Part shown: positions 16,733-24,847 of the stretch, in pieces
How the letters are laid out: each line of letters opens with the position of its first letter
Numbering within the stretch: the stretch's first letter is position 1
Assembly: GCA_023253795.1 (NCBI GenBank)
Contig: JALRFG010000003.1
Span: forward strand, 6,844 to 37,887
From: Methylocystis sp.
GTDB lineage: Bacteria > Pseudomonadota > Alphaproteobacteria > Rhizobiales > Beijerinckiaceae
Reading direction: 5' to 3'
DNA length: 31,044 bases
Notes under the pieces: generated by a model
Seen by the model: only the letters and a program-made list of their open reading frames with translations
Databases searched by the model: none
What the model was told of the DNA's origin: nothing
Position numbers and translations under genes: made by a program

Positions 16733-16809
16733 CCCCTCATCCGACTCCGCTGCGCGGGGCCACCTTCTCCCGCAAGGGGAGAGGGTGGCGCGCAGCGCCG
16801 GGTGAGGGG
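16733..16809. repeat. Intergenic palindromic repeat (dispersed type)
   Basis: A 77-base imperfect palindrome that begins CCCCTCATCCG and ends CCGGGTGAGGGG. Matched inner arms are GCTGCGCG/CGCGCAGC and CCACCTTCTCCC/GGGGAGAGGGTGG around a GCAA-centred tip. This sequence type is a familiar dispersed intergenic element in Hyphomicrobiales and related bacteria. It lies exactly between the convergent irr and galU genes, where its transcript would form a long hairpin in either direction and might help end both messages. No second copy is in the window. Confidence 0.8.
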
Positions 16810-16840
16810 TCCGGGGTCTGATCCCTGATCGCCGTCGCGA

Positions 16841-17725
16841 CTAGCCCAAAAGCTTTTTCATCTCCGCACGCAGCCCGTCCGCCACATCCGGTCGGGCCAG
16901 ACCAAAGGCGACATTGGCGGCAAGGAAGCCGAGTTTCGAGCCCGTGTCATAGGTGCGGCCATCGAAGCGCACGCCGTGGAACGGACGTTCTTTCGCCAGA
17001 TGGATCATGGCGTCGGTGAGCTGAATTTCGCCGCCCGCGCCTTTTTCGCCCTTTTCAAGCAGCGCGAAGATCTGCGGTTCGAGAATATAGCGTCCGGAAA
17101 TGATGAAATTGCTCGGCGCGGTTCCCTGCGGCGGCTTCTCGACCATGCCGGTGATTTCAAAGCTCTCGCCAAAATCCTTGCCTTTGGCGACGACGCCATA
17201 TTGATGCGTCTCCTCCGGCTTCACTTCTTCGACGGCGATAATGTTGCCGCCGTGTTTCTCATAGGCCGCGACCGCCTGCGCCAGACAGCGCGCGATCTTG
17301 CCGGGCGCCGGCAGGGTGATCATGTCGGGCAGCAAGACGGCGAAGGGCTCATCGCCAATGATTTCGCGCGCGCACCACACTGCATGTCCAAGGCCGAGCG
17401 GCGCCTGCTGGCGGGTGAAGCTGGTGGCGCCGGCGGCCGGTAAATCAGCCATCAGCGCTTCATATTCTTTGGTCTTGTTGCGACGGCGCAGCGTGTCCTC
17501 AAGTTCATAGGCCATGTCGAAATGATCTTCGATCACCGCCTTGCCGCGTCCGGTGACGAAGACGAAATGCTCGATCCCCGCCTCGCGCGCCTCATCGACC
17601 ACATGCTGGACCACCGGCCGGTCGACGACCGTCAGCATCTCTTTGGGGATCGCCTTGGTGGCCGGCAGGAAGCGGGTGCCGAGGCCGGCGACGGGGAAAA
17701 CGGCTTTGCGAATGCGCTTGGTCAT
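16841..17725 (-). CDS. galU: UTP-glucose-1-phosphate uridylyltransferase
   Basis: A 294-residue enzyme making UDP-glucose from UTP and glucose-1-phosphate, for surface polysaccharide and glycan synthesis. The N-terminal nucleotide-binding signature KAVFPVAGLGTRFLPATKAIPKEM is complete. Also present are VFVTGRGKAVIEDHFD, LGLGHAVWCA, LLPDMI and GRTYDTGSKLGFL, all standard for bacterial GalU. The frame extends upstream to 17830, but ATG 17725 places the start just before the nucleotide-binding loop, as in relatives. No clear SD was seen. It lies downstream of the polyphosphate phosphotransferase on the same strand with a 112-base gap. Confidence 0.95.
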   Translation of the reverse strand: MTKRIRKAVFPVAGLGTRFLPATKAIPKEMLTVVDRPVVQHVVDEAREAGIEHFVFVTGRGKAVIEDHFDMAYELEDTLRRRNKTKEYEALMADLPAAGATSFTRQQAPLGLGHAVWCAREIIGDEPFAVLLPDMITLPAPGKIARCLAQAVAAYEKHGGNIIAVEEVKPEETHQYGVVAKGKDFGESFEITGMVEKPPQGTAPSNFIISGRYILEPQIFALLEKGEKGAGGEIQLTDAMIHLAKERPFHGVRFDGRTYDTGSKLGFLAANVAFGLARPDVADGLRAEMKKLLG

Positions 17726-17837
17726 GAGGCGTCCATGGTGCAACGAGGGCGTCGAGGCTCCGTCGATATTTGGGCTTTGGCGGGCCATCGCGCAACTGTT
17801 TTGACGGCGCCCGCCGGTGCGTCGGGTCACCCCGGCG

Positions 17838-19319
17838 TCAGGCGTCGAGTCGTTCGAGGATGGTGCGCAATACTTTCAGGCGGGCGAATTTCTTGTCATT
17901 CGCCTCAACCAGCGTCCACGGGGCGTGGCGGGTGCTGGTGCGATCGACCATCTCGGTCATCGCCGCGTCGTAGAGCGGCCATTTATCACGATTGCGCCAA
18001 TCCTCCGGCGTGATCTTGTAGCGTTTGATAGCGGTCTTTTCCCGATCCTGGAAACGACGCAACTGTTCCTCCGGCGTGATCGCCAGCCAGAGTTTGACGA
18101 CGCAATAATGCGCATCGACAAGCTGGCGTTCGAAATCGTTGATCTCCTGATAGGCGCGGCGCCAGTCTTCTTCCGCGGCGAAGCCTTCGACGCGTTCCAC
18201 CAGCACGCGGCCATACCAGCTGCGATCGAAGATCGCCGTGTCGCCGCTGCGCGGAATGTTGCGCCAGAAACGCCATAAATAGGGGCGGGCGCGCTCTTCG
18301 TCGGTTGGCGCGGCGACGCCATGCACGCGAAAGCGCCGCGGATCGAGCGCTGCGCGCACGCGCCGGATGGCGCCGCCCTTGCCGGCGGCGTCATTGCCTT
18401 CAAACGCGACAACCAGTCCGCGCGCACGAAAATTCTTCGCCGTCGTCGCCTCGGTGAGACGGCGCTGCAATTCATGCAATTCGCGGCTGTAATCATCGGC
18501 GTTCGCCTTGCGGCCCAGATCGAGCGCCGCCGCGAGGCTGACATTGGGCGCGGCGGGCGGTGTCGTGACAAGCGCTGGAGGACGTGGCGAAGCCGGCGCG
18601 CCGTTGTTGGCGCGGCGCAGGGTTTGCAGCAACAGATCGCCGACGGCGGCGTCGCGATAATGATCGTCCTCAGCCGGAACGATCGACCACGGCGCGTCGC
18701 CAGTGGAGGTGATCTCGATCATTTCCAGCGCGGCGGCGTTGAGGCGTTCGCGCTCCTTGCGACGATCGATCTCCGACCATTCGATCACCGCCGGCCGGCG
18801 CAGCGCGCCATTGCTTTCGCGCAGCCGATCAAGCCGTCGACGGGCGAGACGGTCGTCGAGCGACAGCCAGATTTTGAGAAGGAACACGCCCTCACGACGC
18901 AGCATTTCCTCGGTGCGATTGATTTCCGCCAGCGCGTCGGCGAATGCGGCGCGATCCAGCCGTCGTTGCGCGCGGCCCAGCAGAAGATGATGATGCCATG
19001 AGCCAAGCACGACTCCGATCCGGCCCTTGGCCGGCATATCGCGCCAATAGCGCCAGGCGCGCGGCCGGGCGCGCTCCTCATCGGTCGGTGGTCCGTAGGT
19101 GAGCGTCTCGACAAAATGATCGTCGAGCCATTCATAGAGGCGATCGACGACTTCACCCTTGCCGGCGCCATCGGAGCCGTTGACCAGCGTCAGCACGCTC
19201 GCCTGTCTCGATTGCGCGAGTTCAAACTGCGCGTCGAGGAGCTGCTCGCGCAACTGTTCCTGAAAAACCGCAAAATCCTGCGCGGTCATGACATGCGGCA
19301 AGCGGCTGGAGTCGAACAT
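17838..19319 (-). CDS. Polyphosphate:AMP phosphotransferase (two-domain PPK2)
   Basis: A 493-residue protein with two tandem PPK2 domains. The N-terminal one (about 14-240) has Walker A NGSDGAGKG (47-55); the C-terminal one (about 270-490) has GNDAAGKGG (308-316). The C-terminal domain has DRSWYGR (365-371), whereas the N-terminal copy has GSWHH (106-110) at the equivalent place, so the C-terminal domain is probably the catalytic one. Both have the PTDEERARP lid-like segment. Class II PPK2 enzymes of this fused layout transfer phosphate from polyphosphate to AMP, giving ADP. A Pro/Ala-rich linker (240-262) separates the domains. The ATG at 19289 (residue 11) is a possible alternative start. 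Confidence 0.88.
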   Translation of the reverse strand: MFDSSRLPHVMTAQDFAVFQEQLREQLLDAQFELAQSRQASVLTLVNGSDGAGKGEVVDRLYEWLDDHFVETLTYGPPTDEERARPRAWRYWRDMPAKGRIGVVLGSWHHHLLLGRAQRRLDRAAFADALAEINRTEEMLRREGVFLLKIWLSLDDRLARRRLDRLRESNGALRRPAVIEWSEIDRRKERERLNAAALEMIEITSTGDAPWSIVPAEDDHYRDAAVGDLLLQTLRRANNGAPASPRPPALVTTPPAAPNVSLAAALDLGRKANADDYSRELHELQRRLTEATTAKNFRARGLVVAFEGNDAAGKGGAIRRVRAALDPRRFRVHGVAAPTDEERARPYLWRFWRNIPRSGDTAIFDRSWYGRVLVERVEGFAAEEDWRRAYQEINDFERQLVDAHYCVVKLWLAITPEEQLRRFQDREKTAIKRYKITPEDWRNRDKWPLYDAAMTEMVDRTSTRHAPWTLVEANDKKFARLKVLRTILERLDA

Positions 19320-19422
19320 GCGGACGTCCTGTGATCATTCGCGTGGAGTATGCCAGAAGCGGCGCGCGGACGAAAACGCCGGCTTTTCAAAAACGCGGGC
19401 TGTGATAGAGGTGACGGCCCAC

Positions 19423-19499
19423 GGTCCCGTAGCTCAGCAGGATAGAGCAGCGGTTTCCTAAACCGAAGGTCAGGGGTTCGAATCCCTTCGGGACCGCCA
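19423..19499 (+). tRNA. tRNA-Arg (anticodon CCU)
   Basis: A full cloverleaf with the acceptor pair GGTCCCG (19423-19429) and CGGGACC (19489-19495), discriminator G and encoded CCA (19497-19499). The D-arm is TAGCTCAGCAGGATAGAGC. The anticodon loop TTCCTAA has CCT at 19457-19459, and the T-arm has GGTTCGAATCC. The anticodon reads AGG, a rare arginine codon in GC-rich genomes. The BASS transporter ATG begins only 14 bases after CCA. Confidence 0.96.
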
Positions 19500-19513
19500 G
19501 AAAGCCCGCCGGA

Positions 19514-20560
19514 ATGACGAATCTTGCCTTTGTGCGCCACGCTTTTCATTGGCTGCACGAAAATCTGCTGCTGCTGATTTTCGGGGCCTATTTTTGCGCG
19601 ATTTTTACGCCCGGTCCCGGCGCATGGATGGCGGGTCTGACATTCGCCAAGACGCAAATTTTTGGTCAGCCGCTCGTCTTTTCTCTGCCAACGCTGCTGC
19701 TGGCGTGTTTTCTGTTCAACGCCGGCATCGGCACAAAGCCTGCCGATGTCATTCGGCTCGGCCATCATATCTGGCCGCTAATCGCCGGCGTCATTGGCAA
19801 CGCGCTTGTGCCGCTGATGTTCGTGACATCGCTGTCCATCATTTCGAGCATTGCGCCGGATCCGGCGCAGATCAAATATATCGTCGTCGGCGTCGCGATT
19901 GTTTCGGCGATGCCGATCGCCGGCTCCTCAACGGCTTGGTCGCAAAACGCAAACGGCAATCTGGCGCTCAGTCTGGGCCTTGTGTTGTTGACCACGGCGC
20001 TCAGTCCGCTCACCACGCCGCTTATTCTTGCCGGCGCCAATGTGGAAAGCCTGGGAGACGATGTTGCGCGTCTGCAGAATGTTGAAGGCGGCGCGGTGCG
20101 CATGTTTTTGTTCGCCTGGGTCGTCCTGCCGTCGCTGATTGGCCTGTTCATTCGCGCTTTTGTCATGCATCAGCGTTACGATCAGATCGCGCCCTATGTG
20201 AAATTTGGCAATGTGTTCATCCTGATGATGATCATTTATTCCAATGCTTCGGTCTATTTGCCGGCGTTGGCGGCCAATCCGGATGTCCCTTATCTGATGA
20301 TGGCTTTCGGCGTGGCGGCGCTGCTCTGCGGCGCGATGTTTGGCGCGGGTTTCGCGCTCTCGAAAATATTTGCGCTGCATCGCGCCGAAACCGCCGCGCT
20401 GACCTTTGGTCTCGGCATGAATAATAATGGTTGCAGTCTTGTTTTCGCGACAACGGCTTTTCCCGATCAGCCCCGCGTCGTTCTGCCGATTATTTTTTAT
20501 ATTCTTGTGCAGCATGTCGCCGCCGCGACCGCGGATCGGATCATCTCCCGCCGGCGTTAG
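19514..20560 (+). CDS. BASS/SBF-family sodium-coupled transporter
   Basis: A 348-residue integral membrane protein with about nine to ten hydrophobic segments starting at LLLLIFGAYFCAIF. The SBF-like features are the early LPTLLLACFLFNAGIGTK segment, the unwound-helix region SAMPIAGSSTAWSQNANGNLALSLGLVL (about 135-163), and the pseudo-symmetric GLGMNNNGCSLVFATTAF near residue 300. Members co-transport Na+ with bile acids, pantothenate, 2-keto acids or other organic anions; the substrate here is not assignable. Its ATG lies 14 bases after a tRNA-Arg gene with no room for a separate promoter, so it may be read through from the tRNA. Its stop overlaps the stop of the convergent hydrolase gene. 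Confidence 0.8.
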   Translation: MTNLAFVRHAFHWLHENLLLLIFGAYFCAIFTPGPGAWMAGLTFAKTQIFGQPLVFSLPTLLLACFLFNAGIGTKPADVIRLGHHIWPLIAGVIGNALVPLMFVTSLSIISSIAPDPAQIKYIVVGVAIVSAMPIAGSSTAWSQNANGNLALSLGLVLLTTALSPLTTPLILAGANVESLGDDVARLQNVEGGAVRMFLFAWVVLPSLIGLFIRAFVMHQRYDQIAPYVKFGNVFILMMIIYSNASVYLPALAANPDVPYLMMAFGVAALLCGAMFGAGFALSKIFALHRAETAALTFGLGMNNNGCSLVFATTAFPDQPRVVLPIIFYILVQHVAAATADRIISRRR

Positions 20561-21417
20561 TTTTGCGTCGCCGACAGAAACGCCCGCAGTTCGGCGAGGA
20601 ATTTTGTCGGGTTCTCCAGCCACATGAAATGACTGCCGCCTTCCGCCGCAGAAAAAACGGACAAGCGCGCCTGCGGAATTTGCTGCGCGATCCAGCGTTG
20701 CGCATCGGGATGGAAGATGCTGCCCTCGGCCCCAACGGCCAGGGTCGGAAGCCGGATGCGGGCGATCGCGTCGCGCCAGTCGTGGAGGGCGAGTTCGAGC
20801 AGGAGTTTCGCGGCGTCGGCGCGGGGAAAAAGCAGATTTTCGCGCATCATCATCTCGATGGTTTCCGGCGGACAATCGGGCGTCACCAGTTGCATGCGAA
20901 TGTAATCTTGCGACGCTTGTTCGGCATGCGGCCCGGTGAGCGCGTCGAGCGCCTCGAAAAGAGATTGCGGCGTGTGCAGGCAGCCGGCGCGACGAATTTC
21001 TTCTTCGCTCCAGTTCGACCGCGCGGTCACTGCGGGCGCCTGATCAATCAGAACCAGTCGCGCAATGCGGCTGTCGCCATATTGTTCGAGATAGCTCCAG
21101 ATGACAGAGCAGCCCATCGAATGACCGATCAGCGTGATCTTGTCTGCGGCGTGGCGGTCGATCCATTCGGCGAGATCGGCGGCGAGCCGCGCCAGACGAT
21201 AGCCATGCGCCGGTTTGTCGGAACGTCCATGACCGCGCATGTCGATGGCGATGGTCAAATGATCCTGCGACAGATCTTGCAGTAGCGGCGCGAACATTGC
21301 CGCGGTCTGCGACCAACCCGGCACGAACAGCAGCATTTTGCCGGCGCCGGCTTCAAGATAGGCAAGGCGCACGCCATCGCTCGTCGTGAAATGTTTTTGG
21401 GCGGGCGCAGCCGTCAT
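20557..21417 (-). CDS. Alpha/beta hydrolase
   Basis: A 286-residue alpha/beta-hydrolase-fold enzyme. Visible are the oxyanion segment FVPGWSQ (31-37), DMRGHGRSDKP (59-69), and the nucleophile elbow GHSMGCS with Ser100. A C-terminal His lies in EGGSHFMWLENP, which precedes the final helix. No signal peptide. The frame runs upstream to 21462, but ATG 21417 is chosen because AGAGGTC precedes it. Relatives include esterases, lactonases and haloperoxidase-like hydrolases; the substrate is unknown. It converges with the BASS gene, the two stops overlapping by four bases (20557-20560). Confidence 0.85.
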   Translation of the reverse strand: MTAAPAQKHFTTSDGVRLAYLEAGAGKMLLFVPGWSQTAAMFAPLLQDLSQDHLTIAIDMRGHGRSDKPAHGYRLARLAADLAEWIDRHAADKITLIGHSMGCSVIWSYLEQYGDSRIARLVLIDQAPAVTARSNWSEEEIRRAGCLHTPQSLFEALDALTGPHAEQASQDYIRMQLVTPDCPPETIEMMMRENLLFPRADAAKLLLELALHDWRDAIARIRLPTLAVGAEGSIFHPDAQRWIAQQIPQARLSVFSAAEGGSHFMWLENPTKFLAELRAFLSATQN

Positions 21418-21863
21418 TTTGACCTCTGTCGTCGAGAGCGCATGAACATCGCCGCATATCATAAATGAATATTGTTTCTCTGGTTGCGATGAAATGTTTG
21501 TGTCTTCGACTGGCGAAGGGCGCGGGTTTCATGCGCCTGTGCGTCATTTGCGCACATTGAGCGACAAGCTTTGTCGGAGCCTTGTGCGCCGGGTGACATA
21601 TTGTCGCAAAACCGGTGGTGCGACAGTTCTGCGCATTGCTCTCGCCATGGTCGCTCGTTACCTCACGGACCAGCATTTGCTTCCGGCGCTGGCGCTGTTC
21701 CGCGTTCAGGAAGCGAGAACGTCAATCCAGCGTCACGACGCGGCTCACGACGTTCTTCAGGTAAAGCCCTTTTCGAGGCGCGGGCTTTCCGGTTTTGCGA
21801 AACGGCGTCTCTTCAATCTGCAGCTCAATAAGCGCAGCGGGCGCAAGTGAGAGAGGATTTTCT
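21418..21863. other. Intergenic region with inverted repeats, no confident gene
   Basis: About 446 bases between the hydrolase start and the small ORF at 21864. An open frame at 21494-21850 (118 codons, + strand) lacks an SD and resembles chance translation of GC-rich DNA. Two inverted repeats share a TGTCG core: CGACAA/TTGTCG at 21562-21576 and TGTCGCA/TGCGACA at 21602-21625. The region may hold a promoter or small RNA for the + strand, but nothing more can be supported. Confidence 0.4.
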
Positions 21864-21983
21864 ATGCTGAGGCCGGACCATTTATATTTCGCAATGCTGA
21901 TGACGAAACATGCGACCCTCGCCGGCGGCCTGATCTATGGCGTCAAGATTCTGAATTACGCGATCCGGGCTGTGCTCGTTTAA
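21864..21983 (+). CDS. Small 39-residue protein, possibly membrane-associated
   Basis: ATG at 21864 is preceded by GAGAGG with 7-base spacing, the main reason to accept it. The product begins MLRPDHLYFAMLM, has a Gly-containing hydrophobic stretch from about residue 18 (ATLAGGLIYGVKIL) and ends AVLV, suggesting a short transmembrane or amphipathic helix. I do not recognise a family. It is followed directly by a 12-bp perfect palindrome (AATATCGATATT, 21982-21993) and then the esterase gene 98 bases on. Confidence 0.45.
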   Translation: MLRPDHLYFAMLMTKHATLAGGLIYGVKILNYAIRAVLV

Positions 21984-22056
21984 TATCGATATTTACGCGG
22001 GTTCGGGTTCGCCTTTGGCCAAGGCTTGCCAAGGTCGAGCGCATCCGCGAAACATG

Positions 22057-22075
22057 CCTCCGTTATTAACGGGGG
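22057..22075 (+). promoter_or_regulatory. Hairpin sequestering the esterase ribosome-binding site
   Basis: CCTCCGTT pairs with AACGGGGG (one T-G wobble) around loop ATT, giving an 8-bp stem. The 3' arm GGGGG (22071-22075) is the only SD-like sequence for the gene at 22082. If the stem forms, ribosome access would be blocked, suggesting translational control. This is based on pairing by eye, without energy calculation. Confidence 0.4.
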
Positions 22076-22081
22076 CGTATG

Positions 22082-22768
22082 ATGACGACGACAATCGATG
22101 GTCCGCGGGTTCAGGCGCAGTCCGGCAAACCCCGGCAACTTGTCGTTTTTCTTCATGGCTATGGCGCCGACGGCGCCGATCTGATCGAAATCGGCCGCCA
22201 GTGGCGGGCTGTGTTGCCCGACGCTGATTTTGTGGCGCCCAATGCGCCCGAGCGCTGCGCCATGTCGCCGATGGGCCGGCAGTGGTTTCCCCTCACCATG
22301 CGCGATCCGGACGAACGCTGGCGCGGCGTTATCGCCGCACGGCCGACGCTCGACGCCTTTCTCGACGCCGAACTCGCCAAACGCGGCATGGATGATCGCC
22401 AACTGGCGCTGGTCGGCTTCAGTCAGGGCACGATGATGGCGCTGCATACCGGCTTGCGCCGGCGCGTCGCCCCGCGCGCGGTGCTCGGCTATTCCGGCAT
22501 GCTGGTGGAGGGGCCGGAGCAGCCCGGCGAGGTGCGCCAGAACTATCCGAAGCCGCCGTCCATCCTGCTGGCGCATGGCGAGGAGGATGAGATTATTCCC
22601 GTCGAGGCGTTGATGATGTCCGCCAACGCGCTCGCCGCCGGCAATATTCCCGTGCAGTGGCATCTCTCGGCCGGGCTGGGCCACGGCATCGATCAAACCG
22701 GGCTGGTGCATGGCGCGCTGTTTCTGGCGCAATCCTTCGGCGTCAACGTGAATTTCGGGGCGCGGTAG
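22082..22768 (+). CDS. Phospholipase/carboxylesterase-family hydrolase
   Basis: A 228-residue hydrolase of the carboxylesterase/acyl-protein-thioesterase (YpfH-like) group. LVVFLHGYGADGADLIEIG near the start forms the oxyanion region. LALVGFSQGTMMAL carries the nucleophile Ser114. LLAHGEEDEIIPV supplies the Asp, and LSAGLGHGID the His. No signal peptide, so it is cytosolic. Two adjacent ATG codons exist (22079 and 22082); the second gives a 6-base spacing from GGGGG and is preferred. It converges on the methyltransferase gene seven bases away. The native ester is unknown. Confidence 0.88.
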   Translation: MTTTIDGPRVQAQSGKPRQLVVFLHGYGADGADLIEIGRQWRAVLPDADFVAPNAPERCAMSPMGRQWFPLTMRDPDERWRGVIAARPTLDAFLDAELAKRGMDDRQLALVGFSQGTMMALHTGLRRRVAPRAVLGYSGMLVEGPEQPGEVRQNYPKPPSILLAHGEEDEIIPVEALMMSANALAAGNIPVQWHLSAGLGHGIDQTGLVHGALFLAQSFGVNVNFGAR

Positions 22769-22775
22769 GCCCTTT

Positions 22776-23525
22776 TTACGCGCCTTCCAGGCCGGCCTCG
22801 GCGCCGGCGGCCTCCAGCGCCTCCTCCAGTTGCGGCGCCGCGACCCGCCGCACTGCGCGGCGCAGCACCGGCCGGTAAAGCTGTTTTGTCGCCTCGACGA
22901 GATGGACGCCGCCGCCGGGCAGCGAGAAACGGCCGGCGATGCGCTCAAAAGCGGGGGCGGAGCGCAGCAGCGGCGCGCGCTGGAAGGGCGGCACATAGAG
23001 CGCCTCGCCCCAATAGACTGGCAGAAACTGCGCTTCCTGCAATAAATCCTGCAATTGGCCGCGGGTGTAGGGATGGCCGAAGCCGAAGGGCGTCGTGTCG
23101 ACGCGCGCCCACAGGCCGGTGCGGCTGGGCGTGACGATCAGCACCCGCCCGCCCGGGGCCAGAATGCGCCAGATTTCCTCCAGCAGATCGTGCGGATGTT
23201 CGTCGATCTCCAGCGCATGGACCACAACGATCCGGTCCATGCTCGAGTCGGGCAGCGGCGTCATCGACGCCTCGACCAGCGCCGTGGCCGATTTGCCGTC
23301 GAGGGGCCAGTGCGTCACGCCCTGGGTCGCCGGCATGAAGGCCAGCACACGCTGGGCCTTTTCGCGGAAGTCGTTGAGGAAGGGCGTGGCGTAGCCGATC
23401 CCGAGTATCCGCAGGCCGGCGTGATCGTCCCACCGCGCGCGCAGTTGCTTGGCGACGAGCCGCTTCGCTAACTGCCCGAGGGCGGTTTCATAAAATGCCC
23501 TAAGATCCACAACGTCGAGCGCCAT
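22776..23525 (-). CDS. Class I SAM-dependent methyltransferase
   Basis: A 249-residue protein. The SAM-binding loop is LRILGIGYATPFL (38-50), a variant of the GxGxG motif. An acidic/aromatic region PDSSMDRIVVVHALE and the post-II strand ILAPGGRVLIVTPSR follow, typical of Methyltransf_11. The C-terminal third is Ala/Glu-rich. It is divergent from gloB, a pairing commonly seen in Hyphomicrobiales genomes (from general knowledge). The methyl acceptor is unknown. Confidence 0.85.
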   Translation of the reverse strand: MALDVVDLRAFYETALGQLAKRLVAKQLRARWDDHAGLRILGIGYATPFLNDFREKAQRVLAFMPATQGVTHWPLDGKSATALVEASMTPLPDSSMDRIVVVHALEIDEHPHDLLEEIWRILAPGGRVLIVTPSRTGLWARVDTTPFGFGHPYTRGQLQDLLQEAQFLPVYWGEALYVPPFQRAPLLRSAPAFERIAGRFSLPGGGVHLVEATKQLYRPVLRRAVRRVAAPQLEEALEAAGAEAGLEGA

Positions 23526-23624
23526 GTCTGCATAATTGGCGCGAATTTTACCGCGCGCAAGGCGTCAGCCGGTCGCATTTTGACGCCGCGCGATTATGAT
23601 GCGGCGCATGAACGGAGGAGCGGC

Positions 23625-24401
23625 ATGACGGTCGAGGTTGTCCAGTTTATCTGTCTGAACGACAATTTCGGCTTGCTGTTCCATGACGCGCAAAGCGGCG
23701 CGACGGCGAGCATTGACGCGCCGGATGGCGCAGCGATCGCCGCGGCGGCCGATGCGCGCGGCTGGGCGCTGAGCCATCTGCTCCTCACCCATCATCACGC
23801 CGACCACATTCAGGGCGCGCAGGCGCTGAAACAGCGCTTCCCGGCGATGAAAATTGTCGGCGCCGCCAATGACGCCCATCGTCTGCCGCCGCTCGATATC
23901 GCGGTGCGCGACGGCGACCGGGTCGCCATCGGCGACGCCATGGCGCGCGTGATCGAGACGCCCGGCCACACGCTGGGGCATATCGTCTATGTTTTCGACG
24001 CCGCCGGCGTCGCCTTTGTCGGCGACACGCTGTTCTCGCTGGGCTGCGGCCGGCTGTTCGAGGGAACGGCGCCGATGATGCGCCAGTCGCTGGAAAAACT
24101 TGCGGCGTTGCCGGGCGAGACGAAAATTTACTGTGGCCATGAATACACGCTGTCGAACGGCAAATTCGCCGTCACCGTCGATCCGGATAATCCGGCGTTG
24201 CAGGCGCGGATGGCGGAGGTCGCGGCCTTGCGGGCGGCGGACCGGTTCACACTGCCGACGACCATCGCCGAAGAGCGGGCGACCAATCCGTTTCTGCGCG
24301 CCGGGGAGGCGGCGGTGAAACAGGCGATGGGGCTTTCCGGGGCCGACGCCGACGCCGTGTTCGCCGAGATGCGGGCGCGCAAGAATCGCTTCGCGGCATG
24401 A
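23625..24401 (+). CDS. gloB: Hydroxyacylglutathione hydrolase (glyoxalase II)
   Basis: A 258-residue metallo-beta-lactamase-fold enzyme that hydrolyses S-lactoylglutathione to lactate and glutathione, completing methylglyoxal detoxification. The binuclear metal motif is THHHADH (55-61), followed by ETPGHTLGHI, VGDTLFSLGCGRLFEG and YCGHEYTLSN. The C-terminal HAGH domain ends with the conserved FAEMRARKNRF. Length is standard. The frame extends upstream to 23580, but ATG 23625 has an excellent SD (GGAGGAG, 23614-23620). Its stop overlaps the next gene's start by four bases. Confidence 0.96.
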   Translation: MTVEVVQFICLNDNFGLLFHDAQSGATASIDAPDGAAIAAAADARGWALSHLLLTHHHADHIQGAQALKQRFPAMKIVGAANDAHRLPPLDIAVRDGDRVAIGDAMARVIETPGHTLGHIVYVFDAAGVAFVGDTLFSLGCGRLFEGTAPMMRQSLEKLAALPGETKIYCGHEYTLSNGKFAVTVDPDNPALQARMAEVAALRAADRFTLPTTIAEERATNPFLRAGEAAVKQAMGLSGADADAVFAEMRARKNRFAA

Positions 24402-24847
24402 GCGGGACCATGAAAGCCATAGAGCTTCTGGATGCGGCGGCGGTCGTGCGGCTTCTCGACCTCGCCCCCCATCCCGAGGGCGGTTTTTATCGCGAAACCT
24501 TCCGCGACCCTGTCGCCCGTGAGGGGCGGGCGGTCTCGACGGCGATTTATTTCCTGCTGCCGGCCGGGCAGGCGTCCGCCTGGCATCGGGTCGACGCCGC
24601 CGAGCTCTGGCATTATTACGCCGGCGCGCCGTTTGAACTGTCGATCGCCGATGATGACGGCCAGAAGGTCCTGCGTCTGGGCGTCGATCTGGCGGCGGGC
24701 GAACGGCCGCAGGCGGTGGTTCCGGGCGGCGCGTGGCAATCGGCGAAGAGCCTTGGCCCCTGGACGCTGGTCGGTTGCACCGTGGCGCCGGGGTTCGAAT
24801 TCGCGCGTTTTGAAATCGCGTCGCCGGGGATTCTTCCCGAGATCTGA
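24398..24847 (+). CDS. Cupin-fold DUF985 protein
   Basis: A 149-residue cupin. Family features are LAPHPEGGFYRETFR near the N-terminus, STAIYFLLPAGQASAWHRVDAAELWHYYAG, and PGGAWQSAKS...GWTLVGCTVAPGFEF-like strands toward the end. This is the DUF985/cupin_5 pattern. The biochemical role of the family is not firmly known. The ATGA overlap with gloB implies translational coupling. A second start (MKAIELL) lies four codons in. Confidence 0.88.
   Translation: MSGTMKAIELLDAAAVVRLLDLAPHPEGGFYRETFRDPVAREGRAVSTAIYFLLPAGQASAWHRVDAAELWHYYAGAPFELSIADDDGQKVLRLGVDLAAGERPQAVVPGGAWQSAKSLGPWTLVGCTVAPGFEFARFEIASPGILPEI

Noticed and set aside
19423..19499. tRNA-Arg as an integration site with a mobile element beside it
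   Set aside because: No integrase gene and no duplicated tRNA 3' end are present in the window.
21494..21850. 118-codon + strand frame
   Set aside because: No SD, Arg-rich random-looking sequence, no family resemblance; left as intergenic.
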